Shown piece after piece: positions 35,758 through 49,771 of a stretch of DNA of 64,000 bases (its first letter is position 1; every line of letters starts with the position of its first letter). The position numbers were made by a program, and so were the translations under genes. Under the pieces are notes generated by a model. It ran no database searches. It saw only the letters and a program-made list of their open reading frames with translations, and had not been told where the DNA came from. Origin of the DNA: Nitrospira sp. (GTDB lineage: Bacteria; Nitrospirota; Nitrospiria; Nitrospirales; Nitrospiraceae); assembly GCA_030123565.1 (NCBI GenBank), contig CP126122.1:1313001-1377000 (forward strand), in the 5' to 3' direction.

Positions 35758-36447
35758 ATGAATGGTCGAACAGTGAAGCAGCTTGCCATCCTGCTTATCA
35801 TGTGGGTGGTTCTCGGAGATGGGCTAATGCCGGCACATGCCGAGGAGATCCAAGGAGGTACTGTCACACTTCCGCGTTCGTTTCAGGGAGTGCGGCTGGG
35901 GATGGGGCAGTATGACCTCGTGGCGATTGCTCCTGAACTAGGGCGCACCGCGTTCGGTACGAACGGCCCACTCCAGAGGTCCCTCACCGTTTTATCCAAA
36001 GATCGTCATCTCCAACGCGTCGAATATCGGTTCTATCGCGGCGTGCTCAAGGAACTGGCGATCTATTATAACCGTGACCGCATTCCTCGGGGGTATGAAG
36101 GGCTCCTCGCGAGGCTGAAAGAGACCTACGGCCAACCTATGACAGAGAACGTGGAGGAATATGACTCGAGACCGGATGTCTTCTCAGTGAAGAAAACGGT
36201 TTGGAAGGATCATGCGACGATGTCTGTTCTGAGTGAGAGCCGTAAGATCCGAGAAGGTCAGGAAACTTATGAGTTGGTCTTGACGATGACGGATCTTGCT
36301 CTGCAGCAAGCTTACGAACAGGATCAAGAGCGTCGCCGCCGCGAACAAGAGCTCCGTATTCCCATTCCGCTGTCCGAACAGGCGACACAGGAGCAGCGGG
36401 CGGGGGAGCCTTCTGTTAATGACACACAGCGTCACTCAACTGGATGA
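35758..36447 (+). CDS. Exported protein with C-terminal charged helix
   Basis: The 229-residue product starts at the ATG at 35758, after GGAGGAGGTG. A signal peptide (LAILLIMWVVLGDGLMPAHA) is followed by a globular domain containing SFQGVRLGMGQYDLVAIAPE and KTVWKDHATMSVL, then a charged helix (QDQERRRREQEL). The open frame extends 33 codons upstream but would bury the signal peptide. No family recognised. It ends close to the SPW gene. Confidence 0.75.
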   Translation: MNGRTVKQLAILLIMWVVLGDGLMPAHAEEIQGGTVTLPRSFQGVRLGMGQYDLVAIAPELGRTAFGTNGPLQRSLTVLSKDRHLQRVEYRFYRGVLKELAIYYNRDRIPRGYEGLLARLKETYGQPMTENVEEYDSRPDVFSVKKTVWKDHATMSVLSESRKIREGQETYELVLTMTDLALQQAYEQDQERRRREQELRIPIPLSEQATQEQRAGEPSVNDTQRHSTG

Positions 36448-36542
36448 CGCCTTGTGAACCAATATTGGACTGGCAAGACGTATCAGACAGGCACCTATTC
36501 GAAACCGACAAGAGGATGTATATGAAAGGAGGTGAGCAGACG

Positions 36543-36746
36543 ATGAAATATCTACCATGGATTCTGGCCCTCATCGCGATCTGGCTCATCGCGGCACCCT
36601 TCGTGCTCGGGTACGCGCAGACAGAACCAGCGATGCACAATGATGTCGGAGTCGGCGTGGTGATGCTGCTCGGCGCGCTCATTTGGGGTTGGTCCGAGCT
36701 GCGCAGCCAGGGGTTCAGTGCCGACATGCACGCACAACGTCGATAG
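36543..36746 (+). CDS. SPW-repeat-like small membrane protein
   Basis: This 67-residue protein has two hydrophobic segments (WILALIAIWLIAAPFVLGY and VGVGVVMLLGALIWGWSE), matching the SPW repeat pattern (PW...APF). AAAGGAGGTGAGCAG gives a strong ribosome binding site for the ATG at 36543. It is followed by a terminator hairpin. Function unknown. Confidence 0.75.
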   Translation: MKYLPWILALIAIWLIAAPFVLGYAQTEPAMHNDVGVGVVMLLGALIWGWSELRSQGFSADMHAQRR

Positions 36747-36757
36747 ACCGGTTACGG

Positions 36758-36794
36758 AGGGGCTTGGCTGCGTTCCAGACCAAGCCCCTTGATT
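36758..36794 (+). terminator. Intrinsic terminator after the SPW protein gene
   Basis: AGGGGCTTGG (36758-36767) pairs with CCAAGCCCCTT (36780-36790), followed by TTGATTT. This is a good rho-independent terminator candidate. Confidence 0.7.
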
Positions 36795-36869
36795 TATGAA
36801 ACGACAAGGGCATGGAGGATGTCCTAAAGAGCCATGTCACCCAACTGAGCCCGCTAGTTTCTGGCTCTT

Positions 36870-37140
36870 CCGTTCGCCGTCTTGCCTCTCCCCAGCGTCT
36901 GGCCCAGCGTCCCGGACATCGTTGTCGACGGCGGAAGGCCGTTCCAGAGCTTCAGCACATTGTGAGTCGTGCAGATCAACCAACACCCATTCGCATCCAG
37001 GCTCGCGATTCAAGGGCCGTGGCCGGTGTCGGGCACGGCTTGGATCAGCAGCGGCTGGACCTGCTGCTTGTCGTTCGGTTCGCCGATGATGGCGCTGAGC
37101 GTCTGGAAATCCCTGCCGCTGGTTGGCCGCCAACAGCCGA
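36870..37140 (-). pseudogene. Decayed IS1182-family transposase fragment
   Basis: Read on the minus strand, one frame gives IIGEPNDKQQVQPLL, resembling the central NDxxQxxPxL region of IS1182-type transposases. After a stop and an apparent deletion the same region gives ANGCWLICTTHNVLKLW, resembling their C-terminal EWxLICTxHNLLKL. The catalytic core is missing, and stops and frame changes break it. No terminal inverted repeats are visible. It is an old, inactive remnant. Confidence 0.6.
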
Positions 37141-37557
37141 AAAGCTATGGCTTCAGTCGGAGAGGCTCTTAGAGGCCTTCAATTGATCTCCGCTCCGATG
37201 CCGCTTTTTGCTACAGGGTTTGGGGGAGCATTGTAGCGGCTCTACACTGCGCGAGTTGGTGGGTGATGAGGCAGGGCTGTAACTGTTGGAATTCCCATTC
37301 AAATTGAAAGTGGAGGAAGAGGCATCACACTTGCTCATTTTTTATGTAAAGAAAATAGTCTGGGGAAGAGATCATGTCTTTTCGAGAAGGTTCGTGTTTC
37401 GGTCGAGGCTCTTCTTAGTCCCATGAGACGTTTGGGGTTCCCTCGTTTGGGGCGAGGCTGTGCGGATCGAAGACGGGAGCGGCGAAGTCGAACTTCATGA
37501 GCGCCTTCGTGTTCCTCCAGAACTGCTGTTCACGCAACACCTATAAAGAGGTCCAGC
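37141..37557. other. AT-richer stretch without a gene
   Basis: This 417-bp stretch between the transposase remnant and the fructose-bisphosphate aldolase/phosphatase gene is lower in GC than its surroundings, especially 37,270-37,400. Short open frames have no ribosome binding sites or protein features. It is probably more decayed mobile DNA plus the promoter of the next gene, which I could not locate. Confidence 0.45.
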
Positions 37558-38682
37558 ATGGCAATCGAAAAGGGCGAACAGGAAACCAAGAAGGTTACGT
37601 TGAGTGTGATCAAGGCGGACATCGGTGGATGGGTCGGCCATTCGGCGATCCATCCAGCACTGATCGAGGGGGCGAAGGAGAAACTCGCGGCGGCGAAGGC
37701 TGGTGGATTGTTGGTGGACTATCACGTGTCGGCCTGCGGGGACGATTTGCAGCTCATCATGACTCATCGGCATGGTGTGGACCATGAGGGGATCCATCGC
37801 TTGGCCTGGCAGACCTTCGAAGCAGGAACGCAGACGGCCAAGGAGCTCCACCTGTATGGAGCGGGGCAAGACCTGCTCGCCGACGCCTTCAGCGGCAATG
37901 TCCGAGGACAGGGGCCTGGTGTGGCCGAAATGGAGTTCGTCGAGCGGAAATCCGAGCCCGTGCTGATCTTCATGGCGGACAAGACGTCGGCCGGGGCCTG
38001 GAACCTCCCTTTGTATAAGATGTTTGCGGACCCCTTCACCACGGCCGGTCTGGTGATCGCGCCGACATTGCATCAGGGGTTTCAATTTGAGGTGCATGAC
38101 ATCTATGAGCACAAGAAGATTACGTTCGACTGCCCGGAAGACCTGTACGATCTGTTGATGTTCATCGGTTCGCCGGGGCGCTACACGGTGAAGTATGTCT
38201 TCGCCCGTGCCGACGGTGCCATTGCCGCCGCATCCTCCACGGAAAAACTTTCGCTCATCGCGGGCAAGTATGTGGGGAAGGATGATCCGGTGATGATCGT
38301 CAGGGCGCAGCAGAATTTCCCTGCCGTCGGCGAAGTATTGGAGCCGTTCCGGTATCCCTGGATCATCGAAGGCTGGATGCGAGGCTCCCACTATGGGCCG
38401 CTGATGCCGGTGTCGGTGCGGCAGGCTACGCCGACCAGGTTCGATGGTCCGCCGCGCGTGGCTTGTACGGGCTTTCAACTGGCGGACGGACGGCTGATCG
38501 GGCCGCGCGACATGTTCGACGATCCCTCCTATGATGAAGCGCGTAGGGATGCGAATCGAATAGCCGACTTCCTGCGGCTGCACGGTCCCTTCGAGCCGCA
38601 CCGATTACCCCTCGACCAGATGGAGTACACGACCATGCCGCAGATCATGAAGAAACTCGAAAGTCGTTGGGCGAAGGCTTAG
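37558..38682 (+). CDS. fbp: Archaeal-type fructose-1,6-bisphosphate aldolase/phosphatase
   Basis: This 374-residue bifunctional FBPA/P (class V FBPase) joins triose phosphates and dephosphorylates the product to fructose 6-phosphate, driving one-way gluconeogenesis. Family signatures are present: SVIKADIGGWVGH at the N-terminus, MTHRHGVDHEGIH (metal binding), and DKTSAGAWNLPLYKMFADPF. The length is typical. AAAGAGGTCC precedes the ATG. In bacteria this enzyme marks autotrophs and thermophiles, which supports an autotrophic organism. Confidence 0.95.
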   Translation: MAIEKGEQETKKVTLSVIKADIGGWVGHSAIHPALIEGAKEKLAAAKAGGLLVDYHVSACGDDLQLIMTHRHGVDHEGIHRLAWQTFEAGTQTAKELHLYGAGQDLLADAFSGNVRGQGPGVAEMEFVERKSEPVLIFMADKTSAGAWNLPLYKMFADPFTTAGLVIAPTLHQGFQFEVHDIYEHKKITFDCPEDLYDLLMFIGSPGRYTVKYVFARADGAIAAASSTEKLSLIAGKYVGKDDPVMIVRAQQNFPAVGEVLEPFRYPWIIEGWMRGSHYGPLMPVSVRQATPTRFDGPPRVACTGFQLADGRLIGPRDMFDDPSYDEARRDANRIADFLRLHGPFEPHRLPLDQMEYTTMPQIMKKLESRWAKA

Positions 38683-38718
38683 ATACGGGGTAGCGGCGAA
38701 GGCATGGGGTGAGGCAGA

Positions 38719-38997
38719 ATGACGGTGGTTGATCGCGAACTTGTAGCCAAAGACTGGCAGGCGCGCGGCTTCAGTTGTGATCTTTGGGTTGATCCTCCCG
38801 GGCAAGTATGGGAGGATTACGTGCACGCGACCGATGAACTGGTGATGCCGGTCGAGGGGCGACTGGAGCTTGAGTTCGACGGCCGGTGTCTCAGGCCCGC
38901 ACCAGACGAGGAGATCTTCATTCCGGCCGGAATGTCTCACACCGTCAGGAACATCGGTGGAACGACTGCAAGATGGCTGTATGGATATAGGGGCTGA
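38719..38997 (+). CDS. Small cupin-domain protein
   Basis: This 92-residue single-domain cupin contains the strand patterns VMPVEGRLELEFDG and EIFIPAGMSHTVRN. The second motif keeps its His; the first has few His ligands, so metal binding is uncertain. It starts 36 bp after the aldolase/phosphatase gene and may be co-transcribed with it. The substrate is unknown. Confidence 0.82.
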   Translation: MTVVDRELVAKDWQARGFSCDLWVDPPGQVWEDYVHATDELVMPVEGRLELEFDGRCLRPAPDEEIFIPAGMSHTVRNIGGTTARWLYGYRG

Positions 38998-39034
38998 CAT
39001 CACGACCGACTGATTCACCGGAGGAGAGGAGCCG

Positions 39035-39445
39035 ATGCCGACAACGACACAATTTGTGGTGAGTGGACAGAGCAAACCGGGGGTGTTGGCCGAGGTCACG
39101 TCCGTGCTCGGGGCCGCGGGGGTCAACATCAAGGCCTTTTCCGCGCCGGAGGTGACAGGCCCCGGCAAACTGCGGTTGATCGTGGCGGATGTGGATGCAG
39201 CCCGTGTGGCGCTCAGGAAGGCCAAGATCAAGTTCCGCGAGGAGACCGCCTTGATCCTGAGTCTCGAGAACAAGCCCGGCGCGTTGAAGCAGGTCGCCGA
39301 TTCGCTGACCAGGGCCCGCATCAATGTGAAGTGCGGCTATTGCACTCCCTCACGGGAAGGTAAACGTGCCATCGTTGTCCTGACCCTGTCCAATACCACG
39401 AAGGCCCTCGGGGTACTGCGTACTCAATCACTCGACGAATTTTGA
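39035..39445 (+). CDS. Tandem ACT-domain protein
   Basis: This 136-residue protein consists of two ACT domains (about 5-65 and 70-130), each with the ligand-loop pattern KPGVLAEV or KPGALKQV. No catalytic domain is fused. Such proteins usually bind amino acids and regulate another enzyme. GGAGGAGAGG precedes the ATG. The partner cannot be told from context. Confidence 0.88.
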   Translation: MPTTTQFVVSGQSKPGVLAEVTSVLGAAGVNIKAFSAPEVTGPGKLRLIVADVDAARVALRKAKIKFREETALILSLENKPGALKQVADSLTRARINVKCGYCTPSREGKRAIVVLTLSNTTKALGVLRTQSLDEF

Positions 39446-39455
39446 CCGCCTCGTC

Positions 39456-40160
39456 ATGGGAGGGAGGAAGACAGACAGAAGACGTCTTCTTCTCTCCCTC
39501 TGTGCCGTCCTCCTCGTCTCCCTGCTCGGCGGCTGCTCCGGGTGGAGTCCGGTACGTCCAACTTATCCACCTGGCTATCCGCTGGGGTTTGTTGAACGGG
39601 GACACGCTTCCTGGTACGGACCTGGTTTCCACGGCAACCGCACGGCAAACGGCGAACTGTACGACATGCACAAGCTGACGGCGGCGCATCGGACCCTGCC
39701 GCTTGGGTCTGTGGCGGTGGTGCGATCGTTGACCAGCGGCAGGCAAGTGACCGTACGGATCAATGATCGGGGACCGTTCGCCCGCGGCAGAATTCTGGAT
39801 TTGTCGCTCGCGGGGGCCGAGGCCATAGGGATGGTCGGACGCGGCATCGATGAGGTGGAACTTCGCGTCGTCAGTTACCAGGGCAAGGCCGGAGGCGCAG
39901 GAGACTTGCTGGTGCAGGTGGGCGCCTTTGCCGATCCTGCCAATGCGCAGGTCCTGGTCGAACGGTTGAAGCGAAGGTATCCTGGTTCGAAGGTGGTCGC
40001 GGTCGATTTGCCGGACGGCCGCCGCTATCGGGTCTATGCCGGCCAATTTCACACGGAGGCCGCGGCCGAACAGGCCGCAGCCCATTTGAAACTGCTGTTC
40101 GATGGCGATCCCTTCGTGGTCCGCGACGACGGCGCAAGACCCGATGCGGGGAGTCCGTGA
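39456..40160 (+). CDS. rlpA: RlpA-like septal lipoprotein with SPOR domain
   Basis: This 234-residue lipoprotein has signal peptide lipobox LLGGC. The double-psi beta-barrel (about 48-140) carries ASWYGPGFHGNRTANGE and RINDRGPF with the catalytic Asp of lytic transglycosylases. A C-terminal SPOR domain (about 150-225) binds denuded glycan at the division septum. It starts 10 bp after the ACT gene. It should trim peptidoglycan at the septum. Confidence 0.92.
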   Translation: MGGRKTDRRRLLLSLCAVLLVSLLGGCSGWSPVRPTYPPGYPLGFVERGHASWYGPGFHGNRTANGELYDMHKLTAAHRTLPLGSVAVVRSLTSGRQVTVRINDRGPFARGRILDLSLAGAEAIGMVGRGIDEVELRVVSYQGKAGGAGDLLVQVGAFADPANAQVLVERLKRRYPGSKVVAVDLPDGRRYRVYAGQFHTEAAAEQAAAHLKLLFDGDPFVVRDDGARPDAGSP

Positions 40161-40428
40161 GGGCCCGGGTTGGAAATAAACGGCATCAACGACCGAAAAT
40201 GTGGTTCAATGTACGAGGCTGTGGAATCGCTGTAACGCTTGATGCGTTCAGCTGCCTGTGCTAATGGTAGTACCTGATGGATGATAGTGGCCCGAGAGGA
40301 CCGTATCAGGTCATCTTCTCACGACCGAAGGCAAGTCTTACGGTTTGGACCATGGGCTCCGGACCGATCCAAGGCTCCGCTGTCCGCTGCACCAGCCCCT
40401 TCATACACCCTTATTCCCGATAGGCCTT

Positions 40429-45634
<5,206 letters not shown>

Positions 45635-45635
<1 letters not shown>

Positions 45636-46588
45636 TATCGGCCGGGATGGAGTGGGTCGTCGCTCTCGAAAAAGAAATCGCCGAGGCCCTGCGGCAGGGC
45701 CTGGTCGCCCAATGCACGCTTGCGCCGGCGCGATTGGGTCGGCAGGTCCAACGCTTCCTCGCCCAGCACCTTGATGAGGGATTCCCGCCAGGCTGCGTCT
45801 GCCGAGAGCGGATGGGCCTGGTCCTGTGCGCGGCGTTTCAGGGCATATTGCAGCAGGTGAATGCCGTCGCGCACCGAATAGTCCAGGCTGAGTTGATGCG
45901 CCTCCTGCAGGAACTCGACGGTCATGGCCAGCAGCTCCGCCGGGGCGAAGGGCAGGTGGTAACGCAGAATCGCCAGTTCGTTTTCCCTTGATGGGAAACC
46001 CATGCCGAGCGTCGGTTGCAGGCGCGACAGGATATAGTCCGGCACCTCGTAGGTGGAGGCATCTTCGTTCATCGTGACGCAGCAGCGGAAGTCCGCATGG
46101 GCCTTGATCAGGATGCCCGCGATGATCGATTCGACGCAACGCCGGTGGTCCAGCAGCGGGGCGAGCGAGGCCCAGCTTTTCTCATTCATACGGTTGCCCT
46201 CGTCCAGCACGCAGATGCTGCCGGTGAGTACCGCGGTGACCAGTGGCGAGGCATGGTAACTGATGGTGCCGGACTCGGCCAACACGGGGGTGATCAAGAG
46301 GTCTTCTGGGCGCGTATCCGCCGTGCACTGAAAGACATAGAGGTCCTGCTTGCGCTCGCGGGCCCCCGCCATCGCCAGGGTCGTCTTGCCGATGCCCGGT
46401 TGGCCGGTAATCCGTGGCGACAGGGGCAGGTCGCGTTCGTCGATCACGAGCCAGCAGGCCAGGAGCTGTTTGAGAATTTCCCGATTCCCGATCCATTCCT
46501 GCCCCATGGTCATGGGCTGCGCCAGGTGGAGGGTGATGCCTTCGACGGCGAGGGTGCGGGCGGCGGTCGGTTGTGCGTTGGGTGCCAT
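45635..46588 (-). CDS. MoxR-family AAA+ ATPase
   Basis: This 317-residue AAA+ protein has Walker [10 protein letters not shown] (62-70), Walker [11 protein letters not shown] (Asp129-Glu130), and a sensor-type TMNEDAS. MoxR ATPases act as chaperones that insert cofactors or remodel partner proteins. The ATG at 46588 is the best start by family length; open sequence further upstream is not family-like. No ribosome binding site is obvious. It starts a three-gene minus-strand unit with the 632-residue protein and ligA. Confidence 0.85.
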
Positions 46589-46694
46589 GGTCTTTCTGGT
46601 GGCCGAGTGGATAGAATGGGCGCTAGGACAATCTTCTGCGAACGGTAGCATAGGGGTGGGGAGGGGGTCAAACGAAGCACCGGCCCATTTCACT

Positions 46695-46723
46695 TTGACT
46701 TTCGCTGTCTTGGACCTTATTCT
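46695..46723 (+). promoter_or_regulatory. Promoter of the LysM-trp operon
   Basis: TTGACT (46695-46700), a 17-bp spacer and TATTCT (46718-46723) predict a start near 46730, with a leader of about 105 nt before the LysM lipoprotein gene. As trpE starts only 21 bp after that gene, this may also drive the trp genes. I see no Trp-rich leader peptide. Confidence 0.55.
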
Positions 46724-46834
46724 TACCACTTTCGCAGGCCGCGAACAGGAGCGGACCCATCACGAGACCGCCTTCTTGATCGCATTCGGAATCGTCCCCA
46801 TGGATATGGACATCGGTGTGAACGGAGGAGCGAC

Positions 46835-47518
46835 ATGATGAGCTTGCGTAACAGAATGATGAAACGCACAACGGTGGTTCCCCTCGGTCTGATCATAGGG
46901 ACCAGCCTGACGGTCGGCGGCTGTGTGATGTCGGAGAAATATGAAGCCGAGAAGGCGCGCAGCCTGAATTTTCAGCGCCTCCTGGCACAGGAAGAAAAGC
47001 GAAGCGCCGAATTGGACAGCGAAGTCAAACGTACCAAGCGCGAGCTGAGCGAATACGAAGCGCGTAATCGCGAACTCGGCGCCCAGGTGGAGGCGGTGCG
47101 CCAGCAGGCGGCCCAGATCCAGGAAGAGGCCCAGGCCATGAAAGAAGCCGCTGTGCTGGAGAAAAGAGCCCAGGACGACATGAAGCGCCTGACCACGATT
47201 CCGTCCAAGGCCAAAAAGGCGGTGGTCCCGCCCAAGGATTTTTCAGCGGCGGTTGACCAGGCGTTGAAGTCCGATGCGATGACTGAATCCAAGGCGGACG
47301 CGGCTGCGGATGCACTCGGCCGCGACCAAAGTGCGCTGGATATGTTCGGCACGGCTCCTTCGTCCGAGACGGGCAACACGCACACGGTGCGTGCCGGTGA
47401 AACCCTCTACCGCATCGGTCAGAAATACCATGTCGGTGTAGATAAATTGCGCAAGTGGAACAATTTGACGAAAGACAACATCGAAGTGGGCCAGAAGTTG
47501 ATCGTCAGCCAACCGTAG
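46835..47518 (+). CDS. LysM-domain lipoprotein with coiled coil
   Basis: This 227-residue protein has lipobox TVGGC (Cys30), a long coiled coil (about 40-125; RLLAQEEKRSAELDSEVKR), a linker, and a C-terminal LysM domain (HTVRAGETLYRIGQKYHVGVDKL) that binds peptidoglycan. GGAGGAGCGAC precedes the ATG. It probably bridges the outer membrane and the wall. It sits only 21 bp upstream of trpE. Confidence 0.9.
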   Translation: MMSLRNRMMKRTTVVPLGLIIGTSLTVGGCVMSEKYEAEKARSLNFQRLLAQEEKRSAELDSEVKRTKRELSEYEARNRELGAQVEAVRQQAAQIQEEAQAMKEAAVLEKRAQDDMKRLTTIPSKAKKAVVPPKDFSAAVDQALKSDAMTESKADAAADALGRDQSALDMFGTAPSSETGNTHTVRAGETLYRIGQKYHVGVDKLRKWNNLTKDNIEVGQKLIVSQP

Positions 47519-47539
47519 GCGGCGCAGCATTGTGACGGT

Positions 47540-49036
47540 ATGAACAGACAACGGTATTCGCTCACGCTGGACGAGTTTCGCGTTCTGGCGGCGGAAGGCA
47601 ACTTGATTCCGCTGTACCGGGAGATCTTGGCGGATTATGAAACGCCGGTGTCGGCCTTCGCCAAGATCGACCATGGGCCGACGGCCTATCTGTTGGAGAG
47701 CGTCGCCGGCGGCGAAAATTGGGCGCGTTATTCCTTCCTGGGAAGCGGGGCCTCGGCGGTGATCCACGAAGAACAGGGTGATCTGGTGCTGACCCGCGGG
47801 AAGAAGAGCCTGCGGATTCAGAGCCGCGGCAATCCGCTGGACCGGCTCCGCGAACTGATGGCCGAATATCGGCCGGTGACGGTGCCGGGGCTGCCCCGAT
47901 TCGTCGGGGGAGCCGTCGGCTATTTCAGTTACGACATGGTGCGCACCTTCGAGGACCTGCCGGCCCTGCGCAAGGACAGTGTGGGGATGCCGGACTTCGC
48001 GTTTCTGCTGACCGACACGTTGCTGATTTTCGACAATGTGTCGCAGAAGATCAAAGTCGTCGCCAACGCTTACGTGGCATCGATGAAAGAACGCGACATA
48101 CGCGACGCCTATCGCCATGCCGCGGCGCGGATTGAAAAGATGATCACGCGTCTGAAACGGCCGGTGCGGCAGCCACGACAGAAACGCCGCCGGAAGCCGA
48201 TCACCTTCACGTCCAACATGAACCGGGCCGATTTCGAGAAGATGGTCATGCGGACGAAGGAATACATCCGCGCGGGCGACATCGTGCAGGCAGTCTTGTC
48301 CCAGCGATGGGAAACGCAGATCCACACGACGCCGTTCCAGCTCTATCGCGCGTTGCGGGTCATCAATCCCTCTCCCTACATGTATTACTTACGTGTAGGC
48401 GGGGTGGAGCTGGTGGGGTCCTCGCCGGAAACGTTGGTCCGCTGCGAAGACGGACAGATCTCGTTGCGACCCATCGCCGGGACGCGCCGCCGCGGACAGA
48501 CGCCGGAGGAGGATCAGGAACTCGGCCGGCGGCTGCTGGCCGATGAAAAGGAGCGGGCCGAACACGTCATGCTGGTGGACCTTGGGCGGAACGACGTGGG
48601 ACGGGTCGCGGCCGGGGGATCGGTGAAGGTGGAGTCGCTGATGCAGGTCGAGCGCTATTCCCACGTCATGCATATCGTGTCGCAGGTGACGGGGCGGCTG
48701 GACAAGGGGAAGTCGGTGTACGATGTATTGCGGGCCTGCTTTCCGGCCGGAACCGTGTCCGGCGCGCCGAAGATTCGCGCCATGCAGATCATCGAAGAAT
48801 TGGAGCCGACGAGACGCGGACCCTATGCCGGCGCGGTGGGATACTTCGGGTTTTCCGGCAACATGGACATGTGCATCAACATCCGGACCGTCGTGATCAA
48901 GGGCCGCCAGGCCTATATCCAGGCCGGAGCCGGAATCGTCGCCGATTCGGTCCCCGAACATGAGTACGAAGAGACCTGCAACAAGGCACGGGCGATGATG
49001 AAGGCCATCGAACTCGCCGAGCAGGGGCTGGAGTGA
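47540..49036 (+). CDS. trpE: Anthranilate synthase component I
   Basis: TrpE (498 residues) converts chorismate to anthranilate with ammonia from TrpG. The tryptophan feedback motif LLES is present (TAYLLESVAGGENWARYSF). The catalytic half includes GTRRRGQTPEED and the conserved stretch FPAGTVSGAPKIRA through GPYAGAVGYFG. The ATG at 47540 has no strong ribosome binding site. It opens the canonical order E-G-D-C-F-B-A. Confidence 0.96.
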   Translation: MNRQRYSLTLDEFRVLAAEGNLIPLYREILADYETPVSAFAKIDHGPTAYLLESVAGGENWARYSFLGSGASAVIHEEQGDLVLTRGKKSLRIQSRGNPLDRLRELMAEYRPVTVPGLPRFVGGAVGYFSYDMVRTFEDLPALRKDSVGMPDFAFLLTDTLLIFDNVSQKIKVVANAYVASMKERDIRDAYRHAAARIEKMITRLKRPVRQPRQKRRRKPITFTSNMNRADFEKMVMRTKEYIRAGDIVQAVLSQRWETQIHTTPFQLYRALRVINPSPYMYYLRVGGVELVGSSPETLVRCEDGQISLRPIAGTRRRGQTPEEDQELGRRLLADEKERAEHVMLVDLGRNDVGRVAAGGSVKVESLMQVERYSHVMHIVSQVTGRLDKGKSVYDVLRACFPAGTVSGAPKIRAMQIIEELEPTRRGPYAGAVGYFGFSGNMDMCINIRTVVIKGRQAYIQAGAGIVADSVPEHEYEETCNKARAMMKAIELAEQGLE

Positions 49037-49050
49037 AGCGGATCAAAGGA

Positions 49051-49108
49051 CGTAAAGGGTGAGGCGTAAGGAGAAGACAACCATCGCCTGACCCTTCACG
49101 CCTTACGG
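49051..49108. repeat. Inverted repeat between trpE and trpG
   Basis: CGTAAAGGGTGAGGCGTAAGG (49051-49072 region) is matched by the imperfect complement CCTGACCCTTCACGCCTTACGG (49087-49108). It can fold as a hairpin in the trp message. The GGCGTGAAGGG word belongs to the same style of degenerate spacer repeats as at 18,372. Confidence 0.6.
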
Positions 49109-49115
49109 CATTGTT

Positions 49116-49679
49116 ATGCTGTTGATGATCGACAATTACGACTCCTTTACCTACAACCTCGTGCAGTATTTCGGCGAGTTGGGAGAGGAGGTGCTGGTCT
49201 ACCGGAACGACAAGATCACTCTGCCGGAGATCGAAGCGCTGAAGCCGCGGCGGCTCGTCATTTCCCCCGGTCCCTGCACGCCGAAAGAGGCGGGAATCTC
49301 GGTGGAGGCGATCAAGTATTTCGGCGGTAAGTTGCCGCTGCTGGGCGTCTGCCTCGGCCATCAATCCCTTGCGGTCGCCTTCGGTGGAGAAGTGATTCGC
49401 GCCGAGCGCCTCATGCATGGAAAGACCTCGATGGTCCGCCATGACGGCCGGACACTGTTTCGGAATCTGCCGAATCCGTTCGAAGCGACCCGCTATCACT
49501 CCCTCATCGTAAACCGCAAGAATCTGCCCGATTGTTTTGAAATCAGCGCGGAAACCGCCGAGGGCGAGATCATGGGGATGCGACATAAGACGCTCGGCAT
49601 CGAGGGCGTGCAATTCCATCCGGAGTCGATTCTCACCACCGCCGGCAAGGAGCTGCTCAGGAATTTCTTGAAGCTCTAG
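49116..49679 (+). CDS. trpG: Anthranilate synthase component II (glutamine amidotransferase)
   Basis: TrpG (187 residues) hydrolyses glutamine to give ammonia to TrpE. The class I amidotransferase triad is Cys79 (GVCLGHQ) plus the His and Glu of FHPES. The N-terminus [12 protein letters not shown] is typical. A 79-bp repeat-bearing spacer separates it from trpE. The protein may also serve as PabA in folate synthesis, as in many bacteria. Confidence 0.96.
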   Translation: MLLMIDNYDSFTYNLVQYFGELGEEVLVYRNDKITLPEIEALKPRRLVISPGPCTPKEAGISVEAIKYFGGKLPLLGVCLGHQSLAVAFGGEVIRAERLMHGKTSMVRHDGRTLFRNLPNPFEATRYHSLIVNRKNLPDCFEISAETAEGEIMGMRHKTLGIEGVQFHPESILTTAGKELLRNFLKL

Positions 49680-49687
49680 TCAACAAG

Positions 49688-49755
49688 CATCAGCAATCAG
49701 CCATCGGCTGTCAGCCAGGCCCTTCAAGGAATTCGGCTGATTGCTGAAAGCTGAT
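49688..49755. repeat. GCTGA/TCAGC repeat between trpG and trpD
   Basis: CAGCAATCAGCCATCGGCTGTCAGCC is followed by a partly complementary GGCTGATTGCTGAAAGCTGAT. It belongs to the same family as the repeats at the fdsB-fdsA junction and the prfB 3' end. Confidence 0.65.
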
Positions 49756-49771
49756 TTCTCAATCGCTACCC

